In this document: positions 36,331 through 48,030 of the stretch, in pieces
How the letters are laid out: each line of letters starts with the position of its first letter
How positions within the stretch are numbered: position 1 is the stretch's first letter
Assembly (NCBI GenBank): GCA_958295665.1
Contig: OY282559.1
Coordinates: forward strand, 133,651,241 to 133,715,240
Length of the DNA: 64,000 nt
Origin: Tipula vernalis
Lineage: Eukaryota > Arthropoda > Insecta > Diptera > Tipulidae
Direction of reading: 5' to 3'
Program-made: the position numbers and the translations under genes
Notes under the pieces: generated by a model
The model's database searches: none
What the model was told of the DNA's origin: nothing
The model's input: only the letters and a program-made list of their open reading frames with translations

Positions 36331-39299
36331 ACTACTAATTTGTTTTTTTATGGTTATCCCACAAAACACCGATTAGACGATGTTAAATAATTTCTTATCA
36401 TCCTTGTGCGAGAGGTCCAATGCTAAACGGCTTTAAGGGAACTCACTATTTTACCTCATCCTCTATAAGAAGGTAAACGAATTAACAGGAAAACGGATAC
36501 CTACTCGTATAACAACCCTGAAATTTTCGGGTGAGCATGATGATTTTCGGGTATTATGCTATAAGATGCTTTCCTACTTCAGGTGGCAAAATTTGCCATT
36601 AGAATGTCCACTTGTTTGGGTTGGTCAGGGAGATTAGAAGATTTAGAGAAATTACATTTTTTAGGTTTCATTCAAACCTGAGGTATTTTAAACATTCACT
36701 AAAAATTTAAAAACGGTCCATAAGCCAATCTTATCATGATTATATTCTGTTAGCTCGAAATTTCCGGTTAAGGTATTATTTGGAAAATAACATTTATAAT
36801 ATTAAACGTTTTTTACAAGTCATTGCTGGTTCGTACCGTGTCATAAGAATTATAAATTTAATTTTATATTTGAACCTTAGCAGCAAATCGAGATTTTCAG
36901 TTTTGAACTCCGGAAGAAAGAGATTAGGAACAAATTTTCGACAATTACGAGAGTTTTTGAGATTCATCGAAATGATTCGAGATTCTTTGAGATTTTCGAT
37001 TTTTTATGGATTTTCCATGATATGATTTAATACGGAATATCGCGAAATATCAGTAAGTCTCTAAAAACAAGTAATTCAGCTTCGTACAAAATTCGAATAA
37101 TTTTAAAAATATTGAGAAATTATAAATTCATCAAAACATGAAATCGGAACATGAAATCGGAACATCATCATTATAACTTGCAATTACCAAATCCGTAAAA
37201 CTGGTAAATTTCAATTTTATTTACCATTTAGTTCAACTATATCTAGAATAAAGTAGGTACCGTCGTGGAAATTTAGATATTTTCGCTGTAAAACATGTCA
37301 AAAAAAATGAATGAGTAACACACAGTTGGGCACATTCGTGTAAAAAACTGTTTTTTACATTTTACAAGTAAAAAACGTAAAAACTACGTAAATTACATTC
37401 AAATATAAATTATATGTAAACAACTAATACATTTTAAAATAACAAATAATAATAATTTAGCAATTAACTGAAAATTTAAAATACTAAATTAAATTCAGTC
37501 ACTTTATTTCAGTGAACTGTAACCAATCGGCAATCAGCCTACATACATTTTTATATTCGGGTTTTCTATGAAGAAAAAAAGCAATTTGAATTGTGCATGC
37601 AAGTGAGAAAATTATATGAGAGTAAATGATGTTATTTGTATTTAATCTACAAATACATTGTTCTAGCAATATTTATCGTAAAAAAGCTAATCTAGGGTTG
37701 ATTAAGTTGTTAGCTGACATAATCTACAATATATTAAGTATAGACGAAAAACTGATTCTGTAGCAGCACCACATTATTCAAAAAACCGATTATTCACAAC
37801 AAATTTCGAATAAACCCGAATAACATCGAATAAACCTAGGATCTTAAATTATGAAAGCTATTAGAATCTCGAATAATTTCGTAACATTCAATTTTCTCTG
37901 TCAGATCATATAAGTCTTTAGTATTAATTCATCTCAAAGCTAAACTCGAGTAATATTTAATATATCAAATAATCTGATAATAAAATCTCAATTATATATT
38001 GTATACTCATCGCCATCTCTTACATATAATACTCAACACTAAGCAAATGTGAAATAACTTAAAACTTCGACGGGAAATCGTGGTATCACTATAATTCTGT
38101 TACATATCAATGAACAGAGGGCTCTGGTAATATCAAGAAACTCTAATAGTATCGAATGATCTCTCAAATCATATTAGAATTCTAGAATAATCTCGGTATT
38201 CTCAAAGCGATTTAAAAGCAAAAAGACATGTTTCTCCTAGAAATAGCTGAAAATTAATAATTTTGACTTTTAGATTTCGAGAATTTCACCTAACTCAATG
38301 CTACGTTTAATATAAACTTCATGTATGCGTAACGGTTTTTGACAGTTTTGGAAATGTAGGAAACTATCCCTGTACATACCAATTATCCCACTCCTCGTGG
38401 GACGGATTTGTCCGTAGGACAACACACTGTGGCGGTACTGTGTCCCCCGCATTGTGAGACTTCTGGTCAGTTTAGCTTAATACAATCCAAACAAAACTCT
38501 AATAATATCGAAAATATTGAAAAATCTCGCAAAATCTATAAAATCTTGCTTCATTTCTATATTGATAAAATAACACTCAATCCGAAACAAACCTCGAATG
38601 CGCTTGCCTCGAATATATAAAACCAACGAAACCTAAAATCAGGACACCTGATGACCAATTTGTAATCATTAAATGAATTTCAATTTTTTTTTTTGAAAAT
38701 GTGACAAAATTATACGAGCTCTTGACCCTCGTAACTCGAAAACGGGAGATACAGAACCAATACCCAGAGGTGTGACCGTAGCAGGTGAAATTGAACGTTG
38801 GATAGTCTATAGTAACTACAATCACCATGAACAACGAGCACTTGAATACCTTCGTAGTGTAGTGTAATAAGTTTTGACATTAAAACGTCTTTTTTTTTTG
38901 TTCATGCCGAATAGATTTCTTCATTTTATTAATTTTTTACTTGGGAAGGTATGGAATGTCAAATCTGTGAAATGTAAATTTTACTCAACCAGTAAATTTT
39001 TCATGTGTTATGGCCGATTTATGGTACAATACTAAGTGTCACGTTAACACCAATAGTAGGATCGGTTTAACTAATCCAAGACACAGCTTGATGGACACAG
39101 TTTTTTTTCATTTTTACATTTTGGGCCTTATTAGGTACACGTTTTTAACGTGTAAAAAATTTTGAAAATTACACAGTGTAATTTACTCTTTCAACTGTGA
39201 TTTTGAGTATTTATTATAGTTGAATTTTTACATTTGAGTGAAGTTCTAAAGGTCTGAGGCTTAGATATAAATTTGACTAAGCTAAAAAGCTAAAGAAAC
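36331..39299. other. Intron sequence with TCTCGAATAA repeats and a block duplicated at 45.3 kb
   Basis: It contains degenerate ctcgaataa words (36880-37130, 37790-38190, 38490-38560) and a tandem doublet of atgaaatcggaac near 37137. The part 37040-37260 recurs at 45280-45520. No gene is supported; open frames at 38270-38834 have no motifs. Confidence 0.45.
37040..37260 (+). repeat. Duplicated block P, copy 1
   Basis: Words in the same order as 45280-45520: gtgaaatatcagtaagtct-like, then gagaaattataaa, ttcatcaaaacat, cataacttgca-like and tctagaataaa. Divergence is considerable, so the duplication is old. Confidence 0.65.
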
Positions 39300-39430
39300 A
39301 ATATTCGAGTACGATTAGTTCCAATAATTCCAATTTATTGGTGTAACATTTGGGTGCAGAAAAAAACTCCCTAGACCATAAATGAAATCCGTCTCCAATA
39401 TTACTAAAATTTCGTTACATTTGGGAGATT
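39300..39430 (+). repeat. Duplicated block Q, copy 1
   Basis: atattcgagtacgattagtt, aacatttgggtgcagaaa, accataaatgaaat and tccaatattactaaaat recur in the same order at 45910-46090. Confidence 0.75.
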
Positions 39431-39529
39431 TGTTCATACGTTCCGTTTTGGGTTTTTTTTCGTTCTGGAAGTGCTCCTCAACTATCGGATATGGGGTAAC
39501 ACGCCAAAAATTATTTCGAAGACTAAGTT

Positions 39530-39850
39530 CAGACCGATGAAACGGCACAGTGGTTAAAGCTGCGGCCTTTGGATCGGGCGGTACATTCATCATTACGATC
39601 AATGACAAAGATGAACACAACTAAGACCCCCTGCTTGCTGAGGGTAAAAAATGCATGGGCCGACCCACCTTTTATGTCAGTACCATAGGGTGACGTGAAG
39701 CAAGGCAATGTACAGGTGCTCTATGCAAAACGGGCCTTATCCGTATGTCCTCCATTTGGCTATTGCAAAAGGTAGGACGTTAGAAGCGAACTCCGAAAGA
39801 GTTGGGAGTGCCTTGAGCATTAAAGAGGTAGAAACAAACAAATAAACAAC
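39530..39850 (+). mobile_element. Probable tRNA-derived SINE
   Basis: The stretch cggcacagtggttaaagctg at about 39540 fits a polymerase III A box (GGCnnAGTGG). About 30 bp downstream, ggatcgggcgg is a poor B-box candidate. The body (to about 39830) is markedly more GC-rich than its surroundings, and it ends in an A-rich tail, gaaacaaacaaataaacaac. This head-body-tail layout and ~310-bp length fit a SINE. No coding. The B box is weak, so this is a probable call. Confidence 0.5.
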
Positions 39851-40138
39851 ACTAAATGTACTGCGAGATACACTGTTCAGTTTTCTGGAAAAATAAGAAT
39901 GTTAAAATAAGTTAATTTTGTTAATTTTATTAAATTTAAGTTAAAATATTTGTCGGGTTAGCCAAACATAGTTTAACTGTATCAATTGAAATACCGGCCA
40001 TAAGTAAAATACAAATTTTCAACCTCAATTTTATAATCAGCATTCCAGAATATCTTAAAATCTGTTTTTCTTAGATTTTTAGAATTTTGAACCTTGAAAT
40101 TTGTCAAAGCTTAAGATCGAACAGACTTAGAATTTTTA
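39851..40138. other. AT-rich intron spacer
   Basis: No structure recognised between the SINE and the inverted-repeat block. Confidence 0.4.
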
Positions 40139-41030
40139 TTACGAACTATCGATTGTCCAATCAATTTGAATTTAAATTCTCAAATTAAAAAAATAATAAA
40201 TAAGTCTACTAAGGGATTCCATTGGTTTTAGGGCAAAACGAAATATTTTTTCTCTATTTTTTTATGTATTGGCTTGTAAAATAAGTTGTAATCAAAGAAA
40301 AAAATCCTTTGTTCAATCACGAGGTATATTCACCTACTAACAGAAAATATTTGGTTTTTTGATTTGAAATAAAGTTATCACGAGTTATCCTAATCACAGT
40401 TTTTCTAAGGGGTCTCCTAAAAAGCTCTCATTAAAAAAAAGCTCTCACTAAAATGTGGCTTCATTAAGATAATCGCTCTTAAAATTTAACAATTTTACAT
40501 TAATTGTTACATTTAGGATTTCGAAAGAAAAAAAATTCTTATTCAATATATGAAAAATTGTTAAATTTTAAGTGCGATTATTTTAATGAAGCTAATTTTT
40601 TTCAAGTTTCCGTATTGAAATCCAAATTTTTTGACAATCGATAATTCGTAATGAAAATGAAAAGTTTTTGTGTCGATGGAAATTAAATTTGTTTTGATTT
40701 TAAGTTGAGCTTTTGTTCCTAATAGAAAAATTTCCTAATAGAAAAATTATTTGTAAGCTCTTTAAATATTTCAAACTAAATTTTTCACTCAATTTTATAA
40801 ATTATTCAGGTACAAAAATTCTTTAAAATTTCTAAATTCCCAATTATCTTTTAAATTTTTAAAATTCAATAAATATTTAAAATTTTATTATTCTAAATTT
40901 TTAAATTCAGTTCCACTAACTACAAAGAGTTTTTCTAAAAGTAAATGGAATAATTTATGAATTAAAAAACTTTTCTGTAAGATTTAAAGACTTGAAAAAT
41001 TTATGAATTTAGAAGTTTTAGAGAGTTCTA
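40139..41030 (+). repeat. Inverted-repeat block, left arm (A then B)
   Basis: Segment A (40139-40430; contains tggcttgtaaaataagttgt and aaagttatcacgagttatcc) and segment B (40480-41030; contains gttacatttaggatttcgaa and ttcctaatagaaaaatt). Both recur reverse-complemented at 42103-42862, but in the order A' then B', so this is not a simple hairpin. Within B, 40480-40605 is itself palindromic (cttcattaagataatcgctc against gcgattattttaatgaagc). Confidence 0.8.
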
Positions 41031-42102
41031 ATATTTTACAGAAATCAAAGATCAAAACTGTTACAAAAATAAAGAATTTAAATAATTTAATAAAAGAATT
41101 TGGAAGTTTGGAACAATTTAAAAATCTTCTAAAATTTAAAAAATTTAGAAATAAAAAAATTTTAATTTGCAATACATTTTATAATTTTTTTTATTTTAAT
41201 TTGTAAAATATCGAGTTTCTAGGAAATTTAAGAGTTCCAAGAAATACAAACTTTTAAAAGATTTAAGAATTTTATGAATTTTAAGAGTTTTTTGAAGTTT
41301 ACGATTTTATATACATAATTTAAAAAAACCACGAATTTTAGGAATTCGAGAATATAAGTATTTTCAAACCAGGAACTAGTTCAACTCTACTTAACTAAAT
41401 TTTATAGAATTTAGGATTCATGAATTCGAAAAAAGTTATAAGTTTTATTAATACAGAAAATCAGAATCTTAAGTTTGTAAAAATATCACAATTCCAAGAG
41501 ACTGAAAAATTTAAAAATATGGAGAATTTTAAGAATTTAACAACTTTAAAGAATGTAAAAAAACTTAAATTGTTTAACAAATTTATTACAATAAAATTTT
41601 TTAAAAATTTCAATACTTAACGAATTTCCGAATTTTCAAAATTTAGAGAAATTAAAAATTTAATTTATAACTATAATTTAAATAATTTTAATTTTTTTAT
41701 AGTATGAAAAATGTTAAATAATCAAAAACCAATTACCGCATTTAGTAATTTCAAGCAATTATAGGATATTTAAATCCTTCTTTAAAGAGTCTCGAAAATT
41801 CTAGAAATTTCAATGAATTGATTAAAGGAAATGTTAAAAAAAATATAATTTTTCAAAATTCTTTTCTTGCTATCAAAGTTCTAAAACTAATAATTGATAA
41901 AAAATGTTAGCTTTTAAGAACGATTAGTTAACAGTATTACATGGGTTTTGAAGGGCAAAAAAAAACATATTTTCTCTAATTTTTTTTTTAACGCAACATA
42001 GTAAATGAATTATTTTATTCGAACTTTAAGCATTCAGAAAGAACAAAATTTCATAGAATTTTCATAAAAAAATATTGAAAATTGAGCCGTTTAAAGCAAA
42101 TT
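41031..42102. repeat. AT-rich low-complexity spacer between inverted arms
   Basis: Mostly variants of gaatttaaagaattt. At 41940-42000 a short partial direct copy of segment A is visible (gggcaaaaaaaaacatattt). Open frames at 40984-41620 consist of Lys/Asn/Phe/Ile-rich translation of this and are not genes. Confidence 0.6.
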
Positions 42103-42862
42103 AGGAGACCCCTTAGAAAAAATGTGATCAGGATAACTCGTGATAACTTTATTTCAAATCAAAAAACCAAATATTTTCTGTTAGTAGGTATACCTCGTGA
42201 TTGAACAAAGGATTTTTTATCTTTGATTACAACTTATTTTACAAGCCAATACATCAAAAAATAGAGAAAAAATATTTTTTCCCCTGAAACCAATGGAACC
42301 CCTCAGCAGACTTATTTTTTTTTTTTTTTTTTTAATTAGAGAATTTAAATTCAAATTGATTGGACAATCGATAGTTCGTAATAAAACCTCTAAATTCTTA
42401 AATTTTTTAAGTCTTTAAATCTTACAGAAAAGTTTTTTAATTCTTAAATTCTTCCATTTACTTTTAGAAAAACTCTTTGTAGTTAGTGGAACTGAATTTA
42501 AAGATTTAGAATAATAAAATTTGAAATATTTATTGAATTTTAAGAATTTAAAAGATAATTGGGAATTTAGAAATTTTAAAGAATTTGTGCACCTGAATAA
42601 TTTATAAAATAGAGTGAAAAATTTAGTTTGAAATATTTAAAGAGCTTACAAAAAAATTTTCTATTAGGAAATTTTTCTATTAGGAACAAAAGCTCAAATC
42701 CCAACTTAAAAGTAAAACAAATTTAATTTCCATCGACACAAACTTTTAATTTTCATTACGAATTATCGATTGTCAAAAAATTTGGATTTCAATACGGAAA
42801 TTTTAAAAAAAATTACCATTATTAAAATAATCGCTCTTAAAATTTAACAATTTTTCATTAAT
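42103..42862 (-). repeat. Inverted-repeat block, right arm (A' then B')
   Basis: 42103-42387 is the reverse complement of segment A and 42388-42862 that of segment B, each with scattered substitutions and small indels. The A'-B' order means the right arm is an inverted copy of a B-A arrangement, as expected if the ancestral unit was tandem or circular. Confidence 0.8.
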
Positions 42863-42985
42863 TGTTACATTTAGGATTTCGAAAGAAGAAAAAAAATTGT
42901 ACAAGAATTTTTTTTCTTTCGAAATCCTAAATGTAACAATTAATGAAAAATTGTTAAATTGGAAGAGCGATTATTTTAATTAAGC
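42825..42985. repeat. Hairpin at the end of segment B'
   Basis: The arm gttacatttaggatttcgaa (from about 42863) is followed within 30 bp by its inverse ttcgaaatcctaaatgtaac, and the match extends outward through taacaatttttcattaattg and the aataatcgctctt word. Arms are about 65 bp. It is a stronger version of the palindrome at 40480-40605. Confidence 0.85.
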
Positions 42986-43956
42986 AGAATTGTTCAAATT
43001 TTTATTGCTTTCGTTTTAAATTATTTAATTTTGTAAATTTTTTCTTAATTATCTATAATTTTTTCAACCTTTTAAATTCTCTAAGCTCGTTAAATTCTTT
43101 AAACAATTTCGTTAATTATTTAAACTATATTTTCTTCAAATCCTTTAACCATTTTAAATTTTAATTCTAATTTAAATTTATATATTCTCAAAGTTTTTAA
43201 AACTATTTTAAACTTCTAAATTGTTAAATTTTTTAATTTTTTTTAAATACTTTAAAATTGTTTTAAAATAATAAGTTTCCTAAATTCTTCAAAATCATTA
43301 TTTTTTAAATTTAAAGAATTTAATTTTCTAAATTCTTTAAATATTCTAAAGCCTTTGAAATGACTAAATTCTTTAAATCTTAGAATTAATAATTTAAATT
43401 CTTTTAGTTCTTTAAATATTTTATCTTTCATTTTTACATTCTTTAAAGTTATTAAATTCTTTAATTTGGTCTTTTGGAATTGTAATATTTTTTAAAACTT
43501 AAAATTCTGATTATCTGTAAATTAATAAAATTCATAACGTTTCAAATTCATCAATCCTAGATTATATAAATTTTTGCAGAATTGTTAATTGTTTGAAAAT
43601 CCTTCTATTCTCAAATTCTTTTTAATAAAATCTTATACTATAGCTTTGCATTTCTTGAAACACATTAATTTGTTAGAACTACCAAAATTTATAATTTAAA
43701 TTAAAAAAATTATAAAATGAAATTCACATTTAAATTTTTATATAATTCTAAATTTTTTAAATCCTTTTAATCCTAGATTTTTAAATTTTTCAAATTCGCC
43801 AATTCTCTAATTAAATCGTTTAAACCCTTCAGTTTTTTAACATTTTTTAGTCTTTATATTCTTTAAACTTTTTAATTCCTAATTTTTTTAAGCTCTTGAA
43901 ACCTTAGAGAAAAACCTTTCATTTCTTAAATTCTTCCATTTACTTTTATAAAAAAT
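42986..43956. repeat. Degenerate TTTAAATTCTTTAAA field, part 1
   Basis: Nearly all sequence is assembled from ttctttaaat, taaattcttt and variants, period near 9-13 bp but irregular. No coding. Confidence 0.7.
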
Positions 43957-44650
43957 ACTTTTTTCTCCAAACGTCTTAAAAGTAGCTTGTTTTAATACTA
44001 TTATTGGGCATTAAAGTTGGCCTTTTTGTTACGATTAAAAAAATGTGAGTGTTGCTAGGCTGAACTTTTAATCCTAGGTGTAAATGCTCTTTTAACACTG
44101 TTTTCAATATTAAAAGTAAATGAGACGTCATAACTTGGTAAGATACACAAACAAAAAAAAAAGTCAAGGCCTCCTTAACTATACAAAATATTTCAATAAA
44201 ATGTTCAATCTTGATTTTGATGGCAATAGGTTTAATACAATTTCCTTTGCTGTTTGAACCACATCCGGAGGTAAATTTGATAAATCTTCTGATTCAAACA
44301 TTTTGTTCGCAAGAAAAATATTATAATTATAGCTTGGCAGTTTGACACTTACAATAGTCAAACCAAACAAAAGTCATGATCTCCTTAGTTTCACAAAATA
44401 TTTCAACAAAATTACTTTCAATTTTGAAATTTTAATTACATAATTTGTACTTACTTGTATAATTAGTTTATAATAAGCATTTCTTCGTTGAAGAAAAAAT
44501 AGTATGTGTTATTCGGATTAAAAGTGACTTTGTTTGACTCGCAAATATTTGCTTTTGCTCGGCTACGCTGCGCTTCGCCTCGCATGCAAATATAATTGCT
44601 CGTCAAACAAAGTATCACTTTTAATCCTAATGACACAATGTACTATATAG
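43957..44650 (-). mobile_element. Insert with possible tyrosine-recombinase scrap
   Basis: A shared flank word (cttccatttactttta then gttggtggaacggaattt) that is continuous at 42450 and nearly so at 47490 is split here, defining an insert of about 690 bp. On the minus strand at 44310-44185 the frame reads MFESEDLSNLPPDVVQTAKE and then LNLLPSKSRL. The LPxxxxxxA...NLLPxKSxxxY pattern resembles the N-terminus of insect Crypton-like tyrosine-recombinase proteins. A ~45-bp direct repeat flanks this fragment (about 44160-44205 and 44371-44415). The right end is a hairpin, described separately. No catalytic Tyr/Arg region is present. Confidence 0.4.
44505..44637. repeat. Terminal hairpin with GC-rich loop
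   Basis: The left arm (ggattaaaagtgactttgtt) and its inverse (caaagtatcacttttaatcc) are separated by about 60 bp containing gctcggctacgctgcgcttc, strikingly GC-rich in this region. Both arms extend outward to tgtgttatt/taatgacaca. Confidence 0.8.
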
Positions 44651-45279
44651 TTGGTGGAACGGAATTTAGAAGAACGTAAGATTTTTAAGAATTTATAAAG
44701 ATAATTTCAAAAATTTCAAAAATTTAAATTTAGTCTAGAAAATTTAAAGAATTAAAAGCATTTAGAAAAATTAGAGAATTTAAACATTCTAAAAAAATTG
44801 GGCGGTTTAAATAATTTATACAATTTTTACTGAGTTTGAAATATTTAAACAGTTTACAAAAAATTAAAAAAAAATCTTGACATTGTGATATTCTTGAAAA
44901 ACATAAAATTCTGATTATCTGTAAATTATTACAGCTTTTAAATTCAATGAAACCTAAATACCATAAATTCTTTAGTTTTGGAAATTTCATAAAATTCTAT
45001 TACATTCAAATTCCTAATTTTTTTGGTATTTTAGAATTATTTAATTATTATTTTTAGAATTTCTTAAAATTTTCTTAAAATATTTTAAATTATTTAAAAC
45101 TTTAAAATTCTTTAAATTTTAATTATTAAATTTCACAAATTCTTTAAATTGTTTAGAAAACAGATTTTTCTTACAAGTCGTAATGCCAAATCCCAAACAG
45201 TCTCGGATAATCTCCAAACTATCAAACGAGATAGATTCGACTAATGTAACTTGGAATAATATTAACCTAACTGTTTCGG

Positions 45280-45520
45280 AGCAACGTGAAATATCAGTAA
45301 GTCTTTAACATCAAACAACTCAGATTCATACAAAACTCGAATAACCTTAAAAATATCGAGAAATTATAAAGTCATCAAAACATCAAATGTAGGGCTTAGG
45401 AACATGAAATCACACCATCATTACATAAATAACTTGCATTTTCCAAACCGGATTCTTCGGTTTTTCGGTAACCAAACAAATCCGGTAATTATCTGGAACT
45501 AGATCTAGAATAAATAGGTT
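45280..45520 (+). repeat. Duplicated block P, copy 2
   Basis: Diverged second copy of 37040-37260, followed as there by block Q but at 0.4 kb instead of 2.0 kb. Confidence 0.65.
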
Positions 45521-45909
45521 GCAACTGAGACTTGTAAATAAATTTGGCTAAACCAAAGGAACAATAGCCGCATTTCTTGTCGTTTGATCTGATCCAGATC
45601 AGATCATGTATCATGAAACGACACAAAAGTGCGTAAAAGGAGCAAACACTAAATTTCAATTTTCGTTTCATTTTGAATCTGCCTGTTTGTACGCGTATTG
45701 TGTCATATTCCTTGCCACTTCTTTTCTCTACCATAATGAGAAAAGAATATGATGAATAGAATACTCGTGAGAACAGGTAGAATAAGTTCGGTACTTAATT
45801 TTATTATTCATTTCACTACTACCAACTACTTAATATAAGATTATTCTTCACCTACATTTCAATAGCTGAACTAATTTTTAGATCACTAATATTGCGTCAA
45901 GCAATGCAG

Positions 45910-46090
45910 CTAATATTCGAGTATGATTAGTGCCACTGACAGTTTAGCAAAACACCGACCAACAACCACTAATATTTCCAGTTAATTGGTGCAACATTTG
46001 GGTGCAGAAAACTATTCCCAAATGAAATAACTCCCTACACCATAAATGAAATACGTCTTCAATATTACTAAAATGAGATTAATCTCCAAC
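45910..46090 (+). repeat. Duplicated block Q, copy 2
   Basis: Second copy of 39300-39430 with aatattcgagtatgattagt, caacatttgggtgcagaaa and accataaatgaaatac; it holds an extra ~40 bp near the start. Confidence 0.75.
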
Positions 46091-48030
46091 ATTTGTTGTA
46101 AACAAAATTGTAAATTTTTTTAATTATTTATAACTTTGTCATCCCTGTAAATTCGATTTCGTTAATTTACGTACTTCAAATCCTTTAAATCCATTAAAAT
46201 TGTTTAAATTATAATTATAAATTAAATTTTTAAATTCTTTAAATATTTAAAATTATTTAAAATTTTTAAATTGTTAAATTCTTTAATTTTTTTAAATCCC
46301 TTAAGTGCTTTAATATTTAAATTTGTTAAATTCTTAAGTTCTTTAATAATTTTAATGTATGTATGTAATAAATTCTTTAAATGCTATGAATTTCCAAGTT
46401 CTTTAAACCCTTTGTAAAGTCTTTTAAGGGATTAAATTCTTTAAATTCCTTAAATATTTCAAATTCTTAAATCAATAAATAAATAATTTAAATTCTTTTA
46501 AAACTTTAAATATGCCATCTTTAAATTAGAAATTTTGAAAATTTGTTTCTATCTAATAAATATGATTTTTTTGGCTTTTTTATAGACAAATATACTATTT
46601 TTTACAGCATTCTCAATATTTTTGGTGAGCCAGTAGAATAAAGAGTTCATTTACTCATAATCATGTTTATTACAGAGAGATTTCCAAATGTGGGCTTATA
46701 AATATGCATATATACAACGAGACTTTTCCTTGAGTTTTTAGATTTGGTGAATTTAATTCGCTAAATAAGTATGGTCTTACTTATTACTTAGACGTATAAA
46801 GTAAGAATTATATTTTTGTAGTTCGGTCCTAGTTACCTGATGAGTAAACCAACTTTTATCGGTACGAAACCAAACTACCGAAAAAAAGGAACTGAAAGAA
46901 AGTTCTCATTTCTAAATACTAAGATATACAGTATATAACCCTTAGGGAAGGAGTGATACAAAATCATAGGCATCTTTAATGTTTTTAAATTCTTTAAAGT
47001 TATTAAATTTTTAAAATTCCCTATATTTTTAAATTTTTCAATGTTTTCCAATTGTGATATTTTTAAAATAAAAATTCTGATTATCTGTTAATTAATGAAA
47101 TTCATAGTTTTTCAAATTCCTGAATCAGAGGTTCTATAAATTTTTTAGAATTGTTAATTGTGTAAAAATTCTTATACTCTCGAATTCTGAAAATTGGCTA
47201 ATTTTTGCCTAGAATTCTTAAAATTCATAAAATTACTTAATCTTTTAAAACTTTGTATATCTCTTTCATTTTTTATATCTTCCAAATTTTATAAATAAAA
47301 ATAAAAAAATTTTAAAATGTAATACACATTTAAATTTTTATATTTCGAATTTTTTGAAATACGTTTTATTCTAGAAGATTTTTAAATTTAAAATTCTTTA
47401 ATAAAATCGTTTAAATTCTATCATTTTTTTTACCATTTTTGGTCTTTACATTCAGCAAACCTTTAAATCTCTAAACTTTTATTTCTTAAATTCTTCCATT
47501 AACTTTTAGAAAACGCTTTGTACTTGGTGGAACCGAATTTAAAAGAACGTCAGATTTTTAAGAATCTAAAGAAATAATAAAATTTTGAAAATTAATAGAA
47601 TTTAAAAAGATAATTTAAAAAATGTGTCCCAAAATTGGGGAATTTACACATTTTAAAGAATTTAGTAAGTTTAAATATTTCATAAAATTAAAAATTCTTG
47701 AAATTGTGATATTCTTAAAAAACATAAATTCTGCTTATCTGTAAGTTATTACAGCTTGTAAATTATTAAAATTCAGATACCCTAAATTCCATAAATTCTT
47801 TAGACTTGCAAATTACATAAAATTCCAATATTCTCGAATTCTTAAATTTTTTGATATTTTCGAAATATTTAATTAGTATACTTGAAATTGTCGCTTATCC
47901 TCAAAACTCTTAAAATTTGTGGAACTTCCAAACAAATTTTTTAAATTATTTAAAATTTTAAAATTCGTTAAATTCCTTAAACATCTTAAAGTCACTAAAT
48001 TTCACCAATTTTTTAAATTGTTTTAAATAA

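Larger units (their letters stand above)
44651..48030. repeat. Degenerate TTTAAATTCTTTAAA field, part 2
   Basis: It continues the field and is interrupted by duplicated blocks P (45280-45520) and Q (45910-46090) and by a more mixed stretch at 46560-46970. At 47480-47560 the word cttaaattcttccattaact recurs from 42450. No coding; open frames are artefacts. Confidence 0.6.

Noticed and set aside
40984..41620. Open frames of 62-67 codons
   Set aside because: Lys/Asn/Phe/Leu-only translation of gaatttaaag repeats.
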